A stretch of 64,000 bases of DNA from NCBI RefSeq assembly GCF_022655055.1, contig NZ_CP093384.1, positions 310,001 through 374,000 of the forward strand, in the 5' to 3' direction. The notes beneath the pieces are model-generated. The model had not been told where the DNA came from, did not search any database, and saw only the letters and a program-made list of their open reading frames with translations. The translations under genes and the position numbers were made by a program. The stretch is from Vagococcus sp. CY52-2 (lineage in GTDB: Bacteria > Bacillota > Bacilli > Lactobacillales > Vagococcaceae). Of the stretch, positions 35,486 to 42,668 are shown one piece after another; position 1 is the first letter of the stretch, and every line of letters begins with the position of its first letter.

Positions 35486-36517
35486 ATGACATTAGATTGG
35501 AATAATTTAGGTTTTGATTATATTAAAACTCCGTATCGATACATTGCACGGTATAAAGATGGTAAATGGTCAGAAGGTGAGTTAACAGAAGATAACACAT
35601 TACATATTAGTGAAGGATCTATGGCACTTCATTATGGACAACAGTGCTTTGAAGGATTAAAGGCATATCGTTGTAAAGATGATTCAATTAATTTATTTAG
35701 AGTAGATGAAAATGCTAAACGAATGAAAGTGAGTGCAAATCGTTTGATGATGCCAGAAGTGCCAGAAGAGATGTTTATTGACGCTGTAAAAAAAGTGGTT
35801 AAAGCAAATGAAAATTTTTGTCCCCCTTACGATAGCGGGGCGACACTTTATTTAAGACCTTTATTAATTGGTGTTGGTGATGCCATTGGTGTTGGACCAG
35901 CACCTGAATATTTATTTACAGTCTTTTGTACGCCTGTAGGCCCATATTTTAAAGGTGGATTAAAGCCAACTAATTTTATCGTGTCAGAATATGACAGAGC
36001 AGCGCCACAAGGGACAGGTGCTGTAAAAGTTGGTGGAAACTATGCTGCGAGTCTTTATCCTGGTAAATTAGCAAAAGAAAAACAGTTTTCAGATTGTATC
36101 TATCTTGATCCAGCAACGCATACAAAGATTGAAGAAGTGGGTTCTGCTAATTTTTTTGGTATTACAAAAGATGATGAGTTTGTCACACCGTACTCTCCAT
36201 CTATTTTACCAAGTATTACAAAGTATTCTTTATTGTATCTTGCAAAAGAAAGATTAGGTTTAAAGACTCGTGAGGGAGATGTTTATTTAAAAGATTTGGA
36301 TGAGTTTAAAGAAGCAGGAGCATGTGGAACTGCAGCTGTTATTTCTCCAATTGGGGGAATACAAGTAGGCGATGATTTCCATGTGTTTTACTCGGAAACA
36401 GAAGTAGGGCCAGTAACTAAAAAATTATATGATGAATTAGTAGGAATCCAATTTGGAGATATTGACGCACCAAAGGGATGGATCACAAAAGTAGAGTTAA
36501 CATTAAATAAAGATTAA
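35486..36517 (+). CDS. ilvE: Branched-chain amino acid aminotransferase
   Basis: A 343-residue PLP fold-type IV aminotransferase (BCAT). Motifs include [38 protein letters not shown] (two blocks), [14 protein letters not shown] with the PLP lysine in GAVKVGG, and [11 protein letters not shown], with [11 protein letters not shown] near the end. It interconverts Leu/Ile/Val and their keto acids. ATG 35486 fits AAGGGG 9 bases upstream better than ATG 35477. It lies just before the methionine T-box region but is terminated or transcribed separately. Confidence 0.95.
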   Translation: MTLDWNNLGFDYIKTPYRYIARYKDGKWSEGELTEDNTLHISEGSMALHYGQQCFEGLKAYRCKDDSINLFRVDENAKRMKVSANRLMMPEVPEEMFIDAVKKVVKANENFCPPYDSGATLYLRPLLIGVGDAIGVGPAPEYLFTVFCTPVGPYFKGGLKPTNFIVSEYDRAAPQGTGAVKVGGNYAASLYPGKLAKEKQFSDCIYLDPATHTKIEEVGSANFFGITKDDEFVTPYSPSILPSITKYSLLYLAKERLGLKTREGDVYLKDLDEFKEAGACGTAAVISPIGGIQVGDDFHVFYSETEVGPVTKKLYDELVGIQFGDIDAPKGWITKVELTLNKD

Positions 36518-36524
36518 AAAAATG

Positions 36525-36553
36525 TTGACAGGATTAAAAAAATCGTGTAGATT
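36525..36553 (+). promoter_or_regulatory. Promoter of the methionine T-box operon
   Basis: TTGACA (36525-36530), 17-base spacer, TAGATT (36548-36553), directly upstream of the first T-box leader. Confidence 0.7.
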
Positions 36554-36574
36554 AATGGCAACATATAAATAATG

Positions 36575-36840
36575 TTCTGTTTGATTAGGAAAGTAAGCTT
36601 TGATGCTTTTTAGAGAGACTCTGGTTGGTGAAAAGAGTTAAGTGATGATAAGTTGAAAATGACCTATGAGGAAAGAGTATCGATAGGTAGGTGCTCTCGG
36701 AAAAAGTTTCACCGTTAAAAGAAACACCGATAGATCCATTGTCGGGTATGAGGGAAGAAGAAATTCTTCTAAAAAAAGGTGGTAACACGATAAGTCGTCC
36801 TTTTACATAGTTCGCTATGTAAAAGGGCTTTTTTATTTTT
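36575..36840 (+). ncRNA. T-box leader 1 (tRNA-Met sensing, inferred)
   Basis: A complete T-box riboswitch. Stem I begins at AGAGAGACTCTGG (about 36611); the probable specifier is ATG at 36659-36661 in the context TTGAAAATGACC. The T-box core GGTGGTAACACG lies at 36778-36789; its TGGT pairs with an ACCA tRNA end. The terminator is a 12-bp stem (36799-36810 with 36815-36826) capped by TTCG and followed by CTTTTTT. Uncharged tRNA-Met is expected to favour the antiterminator. The codon assignment rests on position and agreement with leader 2. Confidence 0.85.
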
Positions 36841-36851
36841 ATAGACCTACA

Positions 36852-36880
36852 TTGACATGGTAAGTAGATTGACTTTATTT
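36852..36880 (+). promoter_or_regulatory. Possible second promoter between the two T-boxes
   Basis: TTGACA (36852-36857) with a 17-base gap to TTATTT (36875-36880). The -10 is weak. If active, leader 2 could be transcribed on its own. Confidence 0.35.
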
Positions 36881-37125
36881 TTTACAGAGAACCTCGTGAA
36901 GCTGAGAAGAGGAAAGGTAAACCAATTGAAAATGGCCATGGAGTAATTTATATTCGAGCATTTTGATGTCAGAGTATAACGAGCGCAACCGTTAACTTGC
37001 TAGAGTATGATAGTACTCGATAAGGATTAATTTGTGAGAATTAATCAAATTAGAGGTGGTAACACGCACAAGCGTCCTCAAGAAAACAAATGACAGGGTT
37101 TGTTTTCTTGAGGATGTTTTTTTAT
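36881..37125 (+). ncRNA. T-box leader 2 (tRNA-Met sensing, inferred)
   Basis: A second complete T-box in series. The probable specifier ATG is at 36932-36934 in TTGAAAATGGCC, the same context as leader 1. The core GGTGGTAACACGC is at 37055-37067. The terminator has a 16-bp stem (TCCTCAAGAAAACAAA at 37075-37090 with its complement at 37099-37114) and a T-run. metN starts 23 bases later. Confidence 0.87.
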
Positions 37126-37147
37126 AAATGAATTTGGAGGAAATAAA

Positions 37148-38227
37148 ATGATTGAGTTGAAAGATATATCAGTAACATTCTATCAACCAGACAGACAAAT
37201 TAATGCTGTCAAAGATGTTAATCTAACTATAGATAAAGGTGATATCTATGGCATTGTCGGTTTTTCTGGTGCAGGAAAAAGTACGTTAGTGAGAGTGATT
37301 AATTTATTACAACGACCGACATCAGGTGAGGTCATTATAAAAGGAGAAAACATTACCAATTTAAAGGGAAAGGATTTAAGAAGAAAGAGACAGTCCATTG
37401 GGATGATTTTCCAACATTTTAATCTAATGGCAAGTCGTACTATTTTTGATAATGTTGATTTTTCATTAAAGTATTCAGGAAAATCAAAACAAGAGAGAAA
37501 AGAAAAAGTAACAGAATTATTAGAATTAGTTGGTTTATCTGATAAACATGACGCGTATCCAAGCCAATTGTCAGGTGGGCAAAAACAACGTGTTGCTATT
37601 GCAAGAGCTTTAGCAAATGACCCAGAAATTCTTTTATGTGATGAAGCAACAAGTGCTCTTGATCCAAAAACAACATTACAGATTTTATCTCTATTAAAAG
37701 AATTGAATAAACGGTTAAATCTAACCATTGTACTTATTACCCACGAAATGCAGGTGGTTAAAGAAATATGTAATAAAGTTGCCGTAATGGAAAATGGCGA
37801 GATTGTTGAAAAAGGAGACAGTGTCACATTATTCAGCCAAGCGGAAAAAGAATTGACTCAGACATTTATTCGAACAGCTTCACATATTGATCAAGCCCTA
37901 GAAACGATACTGAATAGTCAATCGTTTATTGATTCATCCAACGATATTTGGCTGATTGAATTATCTTATATAGGAAGTCAAACCAATGAAGCATTAATTT
38001 CACAACTGTACAGTCGTTTCCAAGTATCAGCCAATATTCTTTATGGAAATGTTGAAATTATTCAAGATGTTCCATTGGGAAGCTTAGTGGTCAGTTTGTC
38101 AGGTGACATTGATAAACGACAAGAAGCAGTAGCATATCTTATTGCTGAAGGCGTGAAAATTACAATCGTTAAAGCAGATGAGCCAGTTGAAGTGGAAGGA
38201 GTGAATCATTATGCAAAGGTTAATTGA
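37148..38227 (+). CDS. metN: Methionine ABC transporter ATP-binding protein
   Basis: A 359-residue MetN. Walker A is GFSGAGKSTL, the Q-loop is FQHFNLM, the signature is LSGGQKQRVAIARAL and Walker B is ILLCDEATSALDP. Residues from about 265 form the NIL domain that senses methionine and causes transinhibition. AATTTGGAGGAAATAAAATG gives a strong ribosome-binding site. It heads the T-box-controlled operon and overlaps metI by 17 bases. Confidence 0.97.
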   Translation: MIELKDISVTFYQPDRQINAVKDVNLTIDKGDIYGIVGFSGAGKSTLVRVINLLQRPTSGEVIIKGENITNLKGKDLRRKRQSIGMIFQHFNLMASRTIFDNVDFSLKYSGKSKQERKEKVTELLELVGLSDKHDAYPSQLSGGQKQRVAIARALANDPEILLCDEATSALDPKTTLQILSLLKELNKRLNLTIVLITHEMQVVKEICNKVAVMENGEIVEKGDSVTLFSQAEKELTQTFIRTASHIDQALETILNSQSFIDSSNDIWLIELSYIGSQTNEALISQLYSRFQVSANILYGNVEIIQDVPLGSLVVSLSGDIDKRQEAVAYLIAEGVKITIVKADEPVEVEGVNHYAKVN

Positions 38228-38891
38228 AAATTATCTACCAAATGTGAGTCAAATTCCAGATGAATTTAAGCAAGCGACTATTGAAACATTATACATGTCG
38301 TTTTGGACAGCCATTATTGCGGGAATATTTGGTTTGATATTTGGTGTTATTTTAGTCGTCACTCGACCAGGTGGATTATTAGAACAAAAATATTTGTATC
38401 ACCTATTAGATAAAATTGTGAATGTAGTTCGTTCCATACCATTTATCATCTTACTGGCTTTATTAAATGTTGTGACGCGTGTGATTGCAGGAACAACAAT
38501 TGGCGCAACAGCAGCACTTGTACCACTTGTTGCAGGAGTTGTCCCATTTTTTGCAAGACAGATTGAAGTCGCGTTACTCGAAGTTGACCCGGGAGTTATT
38601 GAGGCGGCTGAGGCAATGGGAACAAGTCCTTTAGGAATTATCTTTAGAGTGTATTTAAAAGAAGGTTTACCAGGCATTGTCAGAGTTTCAGCCCTCACGA
38701 TTATCAATGTGATTGGGTTAACAGCGATGGCTGGAGCAGTTGGGGCTGGAGGGTTAGGGAATCTAGCCATATCAAGAGGCCATAATAGATTTCAAAGTGA
38801 TGTCACTTGGGCAGCATTGATTATTATTTTATTAATCGTATTTATTTGTCAGGGAATTAGTAACTTTATCATAAAAAAAATAAGCCATTAA
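38211..38891 (+). CDS. metI: Methionine ABC transporter permease
   Basis: A 226-residue five-segment permease. The ATPase-docking motif appears as VIEAAEAMGTSPLGIIFRV, and the signature VNVVRSIPFIILLALL and GAVGAGGLGNLAI are typical of MetI. Start at 38211 overlaps metN. Partner of MetN and MetQ. Confidence 0.97.
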   Translation: MQRLIENYLPNVSQIPDEFKQATIETLYMSFWTAIIAGIFGLIFGVILVVTRPGGLLEQKYLYHLLDKIVNVVRSIPFIILLALLNVVTRVIAGTTIGATAALVPLVAGVVPFFARQIEVALLEVDPGVIEAAEAMGTSPLGIIFRVYLKEGLPGIVRVSALTIINVIGLTAMAGAVGAGGLGNLAISRGHNRFQSDVTWAALIIILLIVFICQGISNFIIKKISH

Positions 38892-38912
38892 CAATCAAAA
38901 GGAGAATGAAAT

Positions 38913-39764
38913 ATGAAAAAATTTGTCGGATATATCGTAGCAGTTGCAGTAGTATTATTAGTTGTTACAGGGTGTGGTTCAGGTAATAAAGAGGCAATAT
39001 CTGAATCAAAAAGCGGAAAAGAAATGACAGTAAAATTAGGTGTTGTCGGATCAGACACAGATGTTTGGGATAATGTACAAAAGAGATTGAAAGATGAAGG
39101 AATTAATCTAGAATATGTAAAATTTACTGATTATAGTCAACCAAACGTGGCTTTAGATAGTGGTGATATTGATTTAAATTCATTCCAACATCAAATCTTT
39201 TTAGATAACTTTAATCAAGAACATGGGACAGATTTAGTATCAATTGGGAATACAGTGAATGCACCTTTGGGAATCTATTCAGAAAAAATTAAAGATGTTA
39301 AAGAACTAAAAGATGGAGACACCATCTCTATTCCAAATGATGTAACAAATGGGGGGCGTGCGTTATTACTTCTTCAAACAGCAGGGTTAATCAAAGTTGA
39401 TCCAGCCAAAAAACAATCACCAACAGTGAGTGATATTACAGAGAATAAATTGAATTTAAAAATTGAAGAATTAGATGCTTCTCAAACACCTCGTTCTTTA
39501 CAAGATGTTGCAGCAGCTATTATCAATAGTGGTGTGGCAGTAGATGCTGGATACCATCCAACGAAAGATGCGATATTCTTAGAACCAGTAGACGATACAT
39601 CAAAACCATATGTCAATATTATTGTGGCAAGAAAAGAAGATGAAGATAACGAAACATACCAAAAAATAGTAGATGCTTATCAAACAGAAGATACGAAAAA
39701 AGTGATTGAAGAAACATCTAAAGGCTCAAGTATTCCAGCATGGGATACATTTGGTAAAAAATAA
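38913..39764 (+). CDS. metQ: Methionine-binding lipoprotein
   Basis: A 283-residue NlpA/MetQ family protein. The signal peptide ends with the lipobox VVTGC followed by GSGNK. The mature part shows YVKFTDYSQPNVALDSGDID, NSFQHQIFLDNFN and PNDVTNGGRALLLLQ, the usual ligand-binding segments. AAAGGAG precedes the ATG. It delivers methionine to MetNI. Confidence 0.96.
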   Translation: MKKFVGYIVAVAVVLLVVTGCGSGNKEAISESKSGKEMTVKLGVVGSDTDVWDNVQKRLKDEGINLEYVKFTDYSQPNVALDSGDIDLNSFQHQIFLDNFNQEHGTDLVSIGNTVNAPLGIYSEKIKDVKELKDGDTISIPNDVTNGGRALLLLQTAGLIKVDPAKKQSPTVSDITENKLNLKIEELDASQTPRSLQDVAAAIINSGVAVDAGYHPTKDAIFLEPVDDTSKPYVNIIVARKEDEDNETYQKIVDAYQTEDTKKVIEETSKGSSIPAWDTFGKK

Positions 39765-39788
39765 GGCTACTTAAAGGAGAAAAGGACT

Positions 39789-40994
39789 ATGACAAGAGCA
39801 GAACAATCAGCAATTATAAAAAATTATATTAAAAAACAATTACCTATATATAAAGAACTAGCATTAGACATACACGCCCATCCGGAAGTCAGTAACTATG
39901 AAGTTTACTCATCAGATGTATTAATTAATCAATTGAAAAAAGAAGGTTTTGACGTTAAAAAAAATGTTGCTGGTCACCATACAGGATTTGATGCACGATA
40001 TAAATCTGGCAAGCCTGGACCAACTTTAGCATTTTTGGCTGAATACGATGCCTTACCTGGAATTGGTCATGCATGTGGACATAACTTATTTGGAAACTAT
40101 TCAGTTTTAGCTGCTAGTGCATTAAAACAAGTGATAGATGAAGTTGGTGGTGAAATTCGCATTTATGGAACACCTGGAGAAGAAGGAGGGGAAAATGGAT
40201 CAGCTAAAGGTAGTTTTGTAAGAGAGGGATTTTTTGATGATGTTGATGCCGCCCTCTGCGTTCATCCTGCACACAAGTATGGCAAGACGGCTTTAGGATT
40301 AGCAAACGATCCGGTAGATATTGAATTCTTTGGTGTGGCTTCTCATGCTGCAGCAGCACCTGAAAAGGGAGTTAATGCGCTCGATGCTTTAATACAAGTG
40401 TTTAATGGTATTAATGGACTAAGGCTTCATCTACCAAAAGATGTGAATATTCATGGCATTATTACTAATGGGGGAGTTGCTGCGAACGTTGTTCCTGAAT
40501 ATGCGTCTGGACGTTTTTATTTAAGAGCAGCTAATAGAAAAACGTTAGATGATGTCTATCAAAAAGTTGAAAATATTGTTAAATGTGCGTCAATTGCGAC
40601 AGGAGCAGATTACAAATTTGGGTTATTTCAAAATGGAGTAGATGATATTATTGTGACACCAACATTTGATGATATTTTTGTTAGTCATTTTGAGAGAATC
40701 GGTATTTCAGAAGAAGAAATATATAGTGGTGAAAGACAAAATATCGGTTCTTCCGATGTTGGAAATGTTAGTCAAGTGATTCCAACCATTCAACCAACAG
40801 TATCTATCTCTGATGAATACATTGCAGGTCATTCAGAAGAATTTAAAGCAGCCGCTAAAAGTGAGAAAGGTTTAAATTCAATAGGAATTGCTGCCCAGTT
40901 GTTAGCAGAAACAGCGTTGGATTTACTTTTAGATGACAAGTTATTAAATGAAATAAAAGAAGAACATAAAAAACAAAAAATACAAGGAAATTAA
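39789..40994 (+). CDS. M20-family amidohydrolase in the methionine operon
   Basis: A 401-residue M20 dipeptidase/amidohydrolase (AbgB/PM20D2-like). Metal ligands are in DIHAHPEVSNYE, GHACGHNLFGN and TPGEEGGENGSA; the dimerisation domain contains FFGVASHAAAAPEKGVNALDA. The family cleaves N-acyl amino acids or dipeptides. Sitting as fourth gene of a T-box-Met operon suggests release of methionine from an imported N-acyl or peptide derivative; this is inference. AAAGGAG precedes the ATG. Confidence 0.88.
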   Translation: MTRAEQSAIIKNYIKKQLPIYKELALDIHAHPEVSNYEVYSSDVLINQLKKEGFDVKKNVAGHHTGFDARYKSGKPGPTLAFLAEYDALPGIGHACGHNLFGNYSVLAASALKQVIDEVGGEIRIYGTPGEEGGENGSAKGSFVREGFFDDVDAALCVHPAHKYGKTALGLANDPVDIEFFGVASHAAAAPEKGVNALDALIQVFNGINGLRLHLPKDVNIHGIITNGGVAANVVPEYASGRFYLRAANRKTLDDVYQKVENIVKCASIATGADYKFGLFQNGVDDIIVTPTFDDIFVSHFERIGISEEEIYSGERQNIGSSDVGNVSQVIPTIQPTVSISDEYIAGHSEEFKAAAKSEKGLNSIGIAAQLLAETALDLLLDDKLLNEIKEEHKKQKIQGN

Positions 40995-41244
40995 TCTTTA
41001 TTCTTTATCAATATAATAGATTTTTATATTGATATTACCAATCCCCTCTTTTTAAAAAAACTAACATTATATAGTAAAGATGTAGTGGTCATGCCTTTAT
41101 AGAGATTGGACCCTGCTATAATTTTTTATGTTAATCATTAGGCTTGAAAATAAGAAAATAATTTGTTTATCTTATATAGAAATAAGCTATCCCCCCTAGT
41201 TATTTTTTATTAAGATGTTTCTAAAAAAACAAGTCTAAAGCATG
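40995..41244. other. Gene-free spacer after the methionine operon
   Basis: AT-rich DNA with no supportable gene. A few palindromic stretches (for example AATATAATAG ... TATTGATATT around 41011-41038) could be a weak terminator. No IS ends or tRNA seen. Confidence 0.5.
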
Positions 41245-41274
41245 ACTGAATGGTATTATTCCATTCAGTTTTTT
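41245..41274 (+). terminator. Hairpin ACTGAATGG / CCATTCAGT with T-run
   Basis: 9-bp stem (41245-41253 with 41261-41269), 7-base loop, then TTTTT. It sits 59 bases before the UPF0173 gene, far from the operon end, so it may end read-through or a small RNA of the spacer. Confidence 0.7.
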
Positions 41275-41332
41275 GAGTTATTTTATAGAAATAGGTATAA
41301 TTGATTTATCTAATAAGTTAGGAGGAAATTAT

Positions 41333-42016
41333 ATGAAAATTAGTTATCATGGTCATTCAGTCGTTATTATAGAAACAGATGATCATACTCGTATTTTAAT
41401 TGATCCATTTATTACAGGAAATAAATTAACAGACCTAACACTAGAAAAAGTGGAAATAGATTATATTTTTATTACTCATGGACATAGTGACCATGTGGGG
41501 GATTTGGTTTATTTAGCTAAAAAAAACAATGCTCAAGTTGTTGCTATTCCAGAAATTTGTCATTTTGCAACAAGTCAAGGAATTAAGAATGTTCATCCTA
41601 TGAATATAGGAGGAAAGTTTGATTTTCCGTTTGGTCAAGTTAAAATGGTTTTTGCACAACACAGTTCAGGATATGAGTTGGATGGTGAGATGATTTATAT
41701 GGGAGAACCCGCTGGATTTATCTTTACCATTGATAATAAGTCAATTTATCATGCCGGAGATACTGCTTTTTATAGTGATTTATCTTTGTTGAAAGATGAT
41801 TTTGATTTAGATGTCGCTTTTTTACCAATTGGTGACAACTTTACAATGGGGATAGCAGACGCTGCAAAAGCATCAAACGTTATTCAAGCAAAATTGACTA
41901 TACCGATTCATTATAATACCTTTCCTGTTATAGAACAAAATCCATATGAGTTTATTGGTTTATTACCAGAAAATACAGGTAAAGTATTAGAACCAGGAGA
42001 GTTCATTAGTATTTAA
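41333..42016 (+). CDS. UPF0173 metallo-beta-lactamase-fold hydrolase
   Basis: A 227-residue member of the UPF0173/UlaG-like metal-dependent hydrolases. The HxHxDH motif appears as THGHSDHVGD, with the further ligands in AQHSSGYE, YHAGDTAFYSD and PIHYNTFP. Start ATG 41333 follows AGGAGG. Substrate is unknown; the family is widespread in Firmicutes. Confidence 0.92.
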   Translation: MKISYHGHSVVIIETDDHTRILIDPFITGNKLTDLTLEKVEIDYIFITHGHSDHVGDLVYLAKKNNAQVVAIPEICHFATSQGIKNVHPMNIGGKFDFPFGQVKMVFAQHSSGYELDGEMIYMGEPAGFIFTIDNKSIYHAGDTAFYSDLSLLKDDFDLDVAFLPIGDNFTMGIADAAKASNVIQAKLTIPIHYNTFPVIEQNPYEFIGLLPENTGKVLEPGEFISI

Positions 42017-42027
42017 AAATCATATGA

Positions 42028-42057
42028 GAACAGTCCGAATAGAACTGTTCTTTTTTT
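42028..42057 (+). terminator. Terminator of the UPF0173 gene
   Basis: GAACAGT pairs with ACTGTTC, followed by seven T. Confidence 0.85.
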
Positions 42058-42107
42058 ATTCCAAAAACATGTTGTATTGAAAATGATAAAATAATGAAAC
42101 CTTTCTA

Positions 42108-42136
42108 TTGCATTGTGGATAAAAAAAGTCTATAAT
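42108..42136 (+). promoter_or_regulatory. Promoter of the Rrf2-yhgE operon
   Basis: TTGCAT (42108-42113), 17-base spacer, TATAAT (42131-42136). A perfect 10-base palindrome GTGATATCAC at 42161-42170 lies just before the start codon and could be an operator. Confidence 0.7.
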
Positions 42137-42170
42137 AGCCGAATGTAAGAATGAGAGGAAGTGATATCAC

Positions 42171-42668
42171 TTGAAGTTAACCAATGCAACGGAACAAGCG
42201 TTGGCAATCATGGCATTATTATCGACACAGGAAAAAGACGTACCTGTGTCATCAATCGCAATTTATCAAAAACTGTCAGTTTCTTCTTCTTATATTAGAA
42301 AGTTACTAAGAAAGTTAGTGGTTTCAAATATTATTGAAGGGGTATCTGGAAATAATGGTGGATTTTACATTAAAAAAGAGTTATCTGATATTACGCTATT
42401 ACACATTGTTGAAGCAATAGAAGAGCCGTTTCACTCATTTCCAAAAGTGGGTGTTTTAGAGAGAGCTTTTAGTGATTTTACTAAAATTGCTCAAACAGGT
42501 GATGAACAAATTGCCGAGTGCTTTTCGCGAGCGGATAAAAAATGGAACAAAGAATTAGAAAGAATCACAGTAGAAGATATATTATCTGATGTCTTTCGTG
42601 AGTATGGTGAAATACCACATAGAAATTGGAATGATTTTATAGAGGATGAGAGGTCAATTCAATGTTAA
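42171..42668 (+). CDS. Rrf2-family transcriptional regulator
   Basis: A 165-residue Rrf2 protein: winged HTH at residues 5-70 (TEQALAIMALLSTQ, SSYIRKLLRKLVVSNIIEGVSGNNGGFYI) and the family's dimerisation helix (DITLLHIVEAIEEP). Only two cysteines occur (in AECFS and at the C-terminus), so the three-cysteine Fe-S site of IscR/NsrR is absent. TTG start with GAGAGGAAGTG upstream. It overlaps the YhgE gene by seven bases, so the pair are co-translated and the regulator probably controls its own operon. Confidence 0.9.
   Translation: MKLTNATEQALAIMALLSTQEKDVPVSSIAIYQKLSVSSSYIRKLLRKLVVSNIIEGVSGNNGGFYIKKELSDITLLHIVEAIEEPFHSFPKVGVLERAFSDFTKIAQTGDEQIAECFSRADKKWNKELERITVEDILSDVFREYGEIPHRNWNDFIEDERSIQC

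Noticed and set aside
36575-37125. SAM-type riboswitch upstream of metN
   Set aside because: The conserved GGTGGTAACACG cores and terminators are T-box features; no S-box or SMK-box pattern was seen.
41097-41244. IS or prophage remnant in the spacer
   Set aside because: No coding similarity or inverted ends could be recognised.
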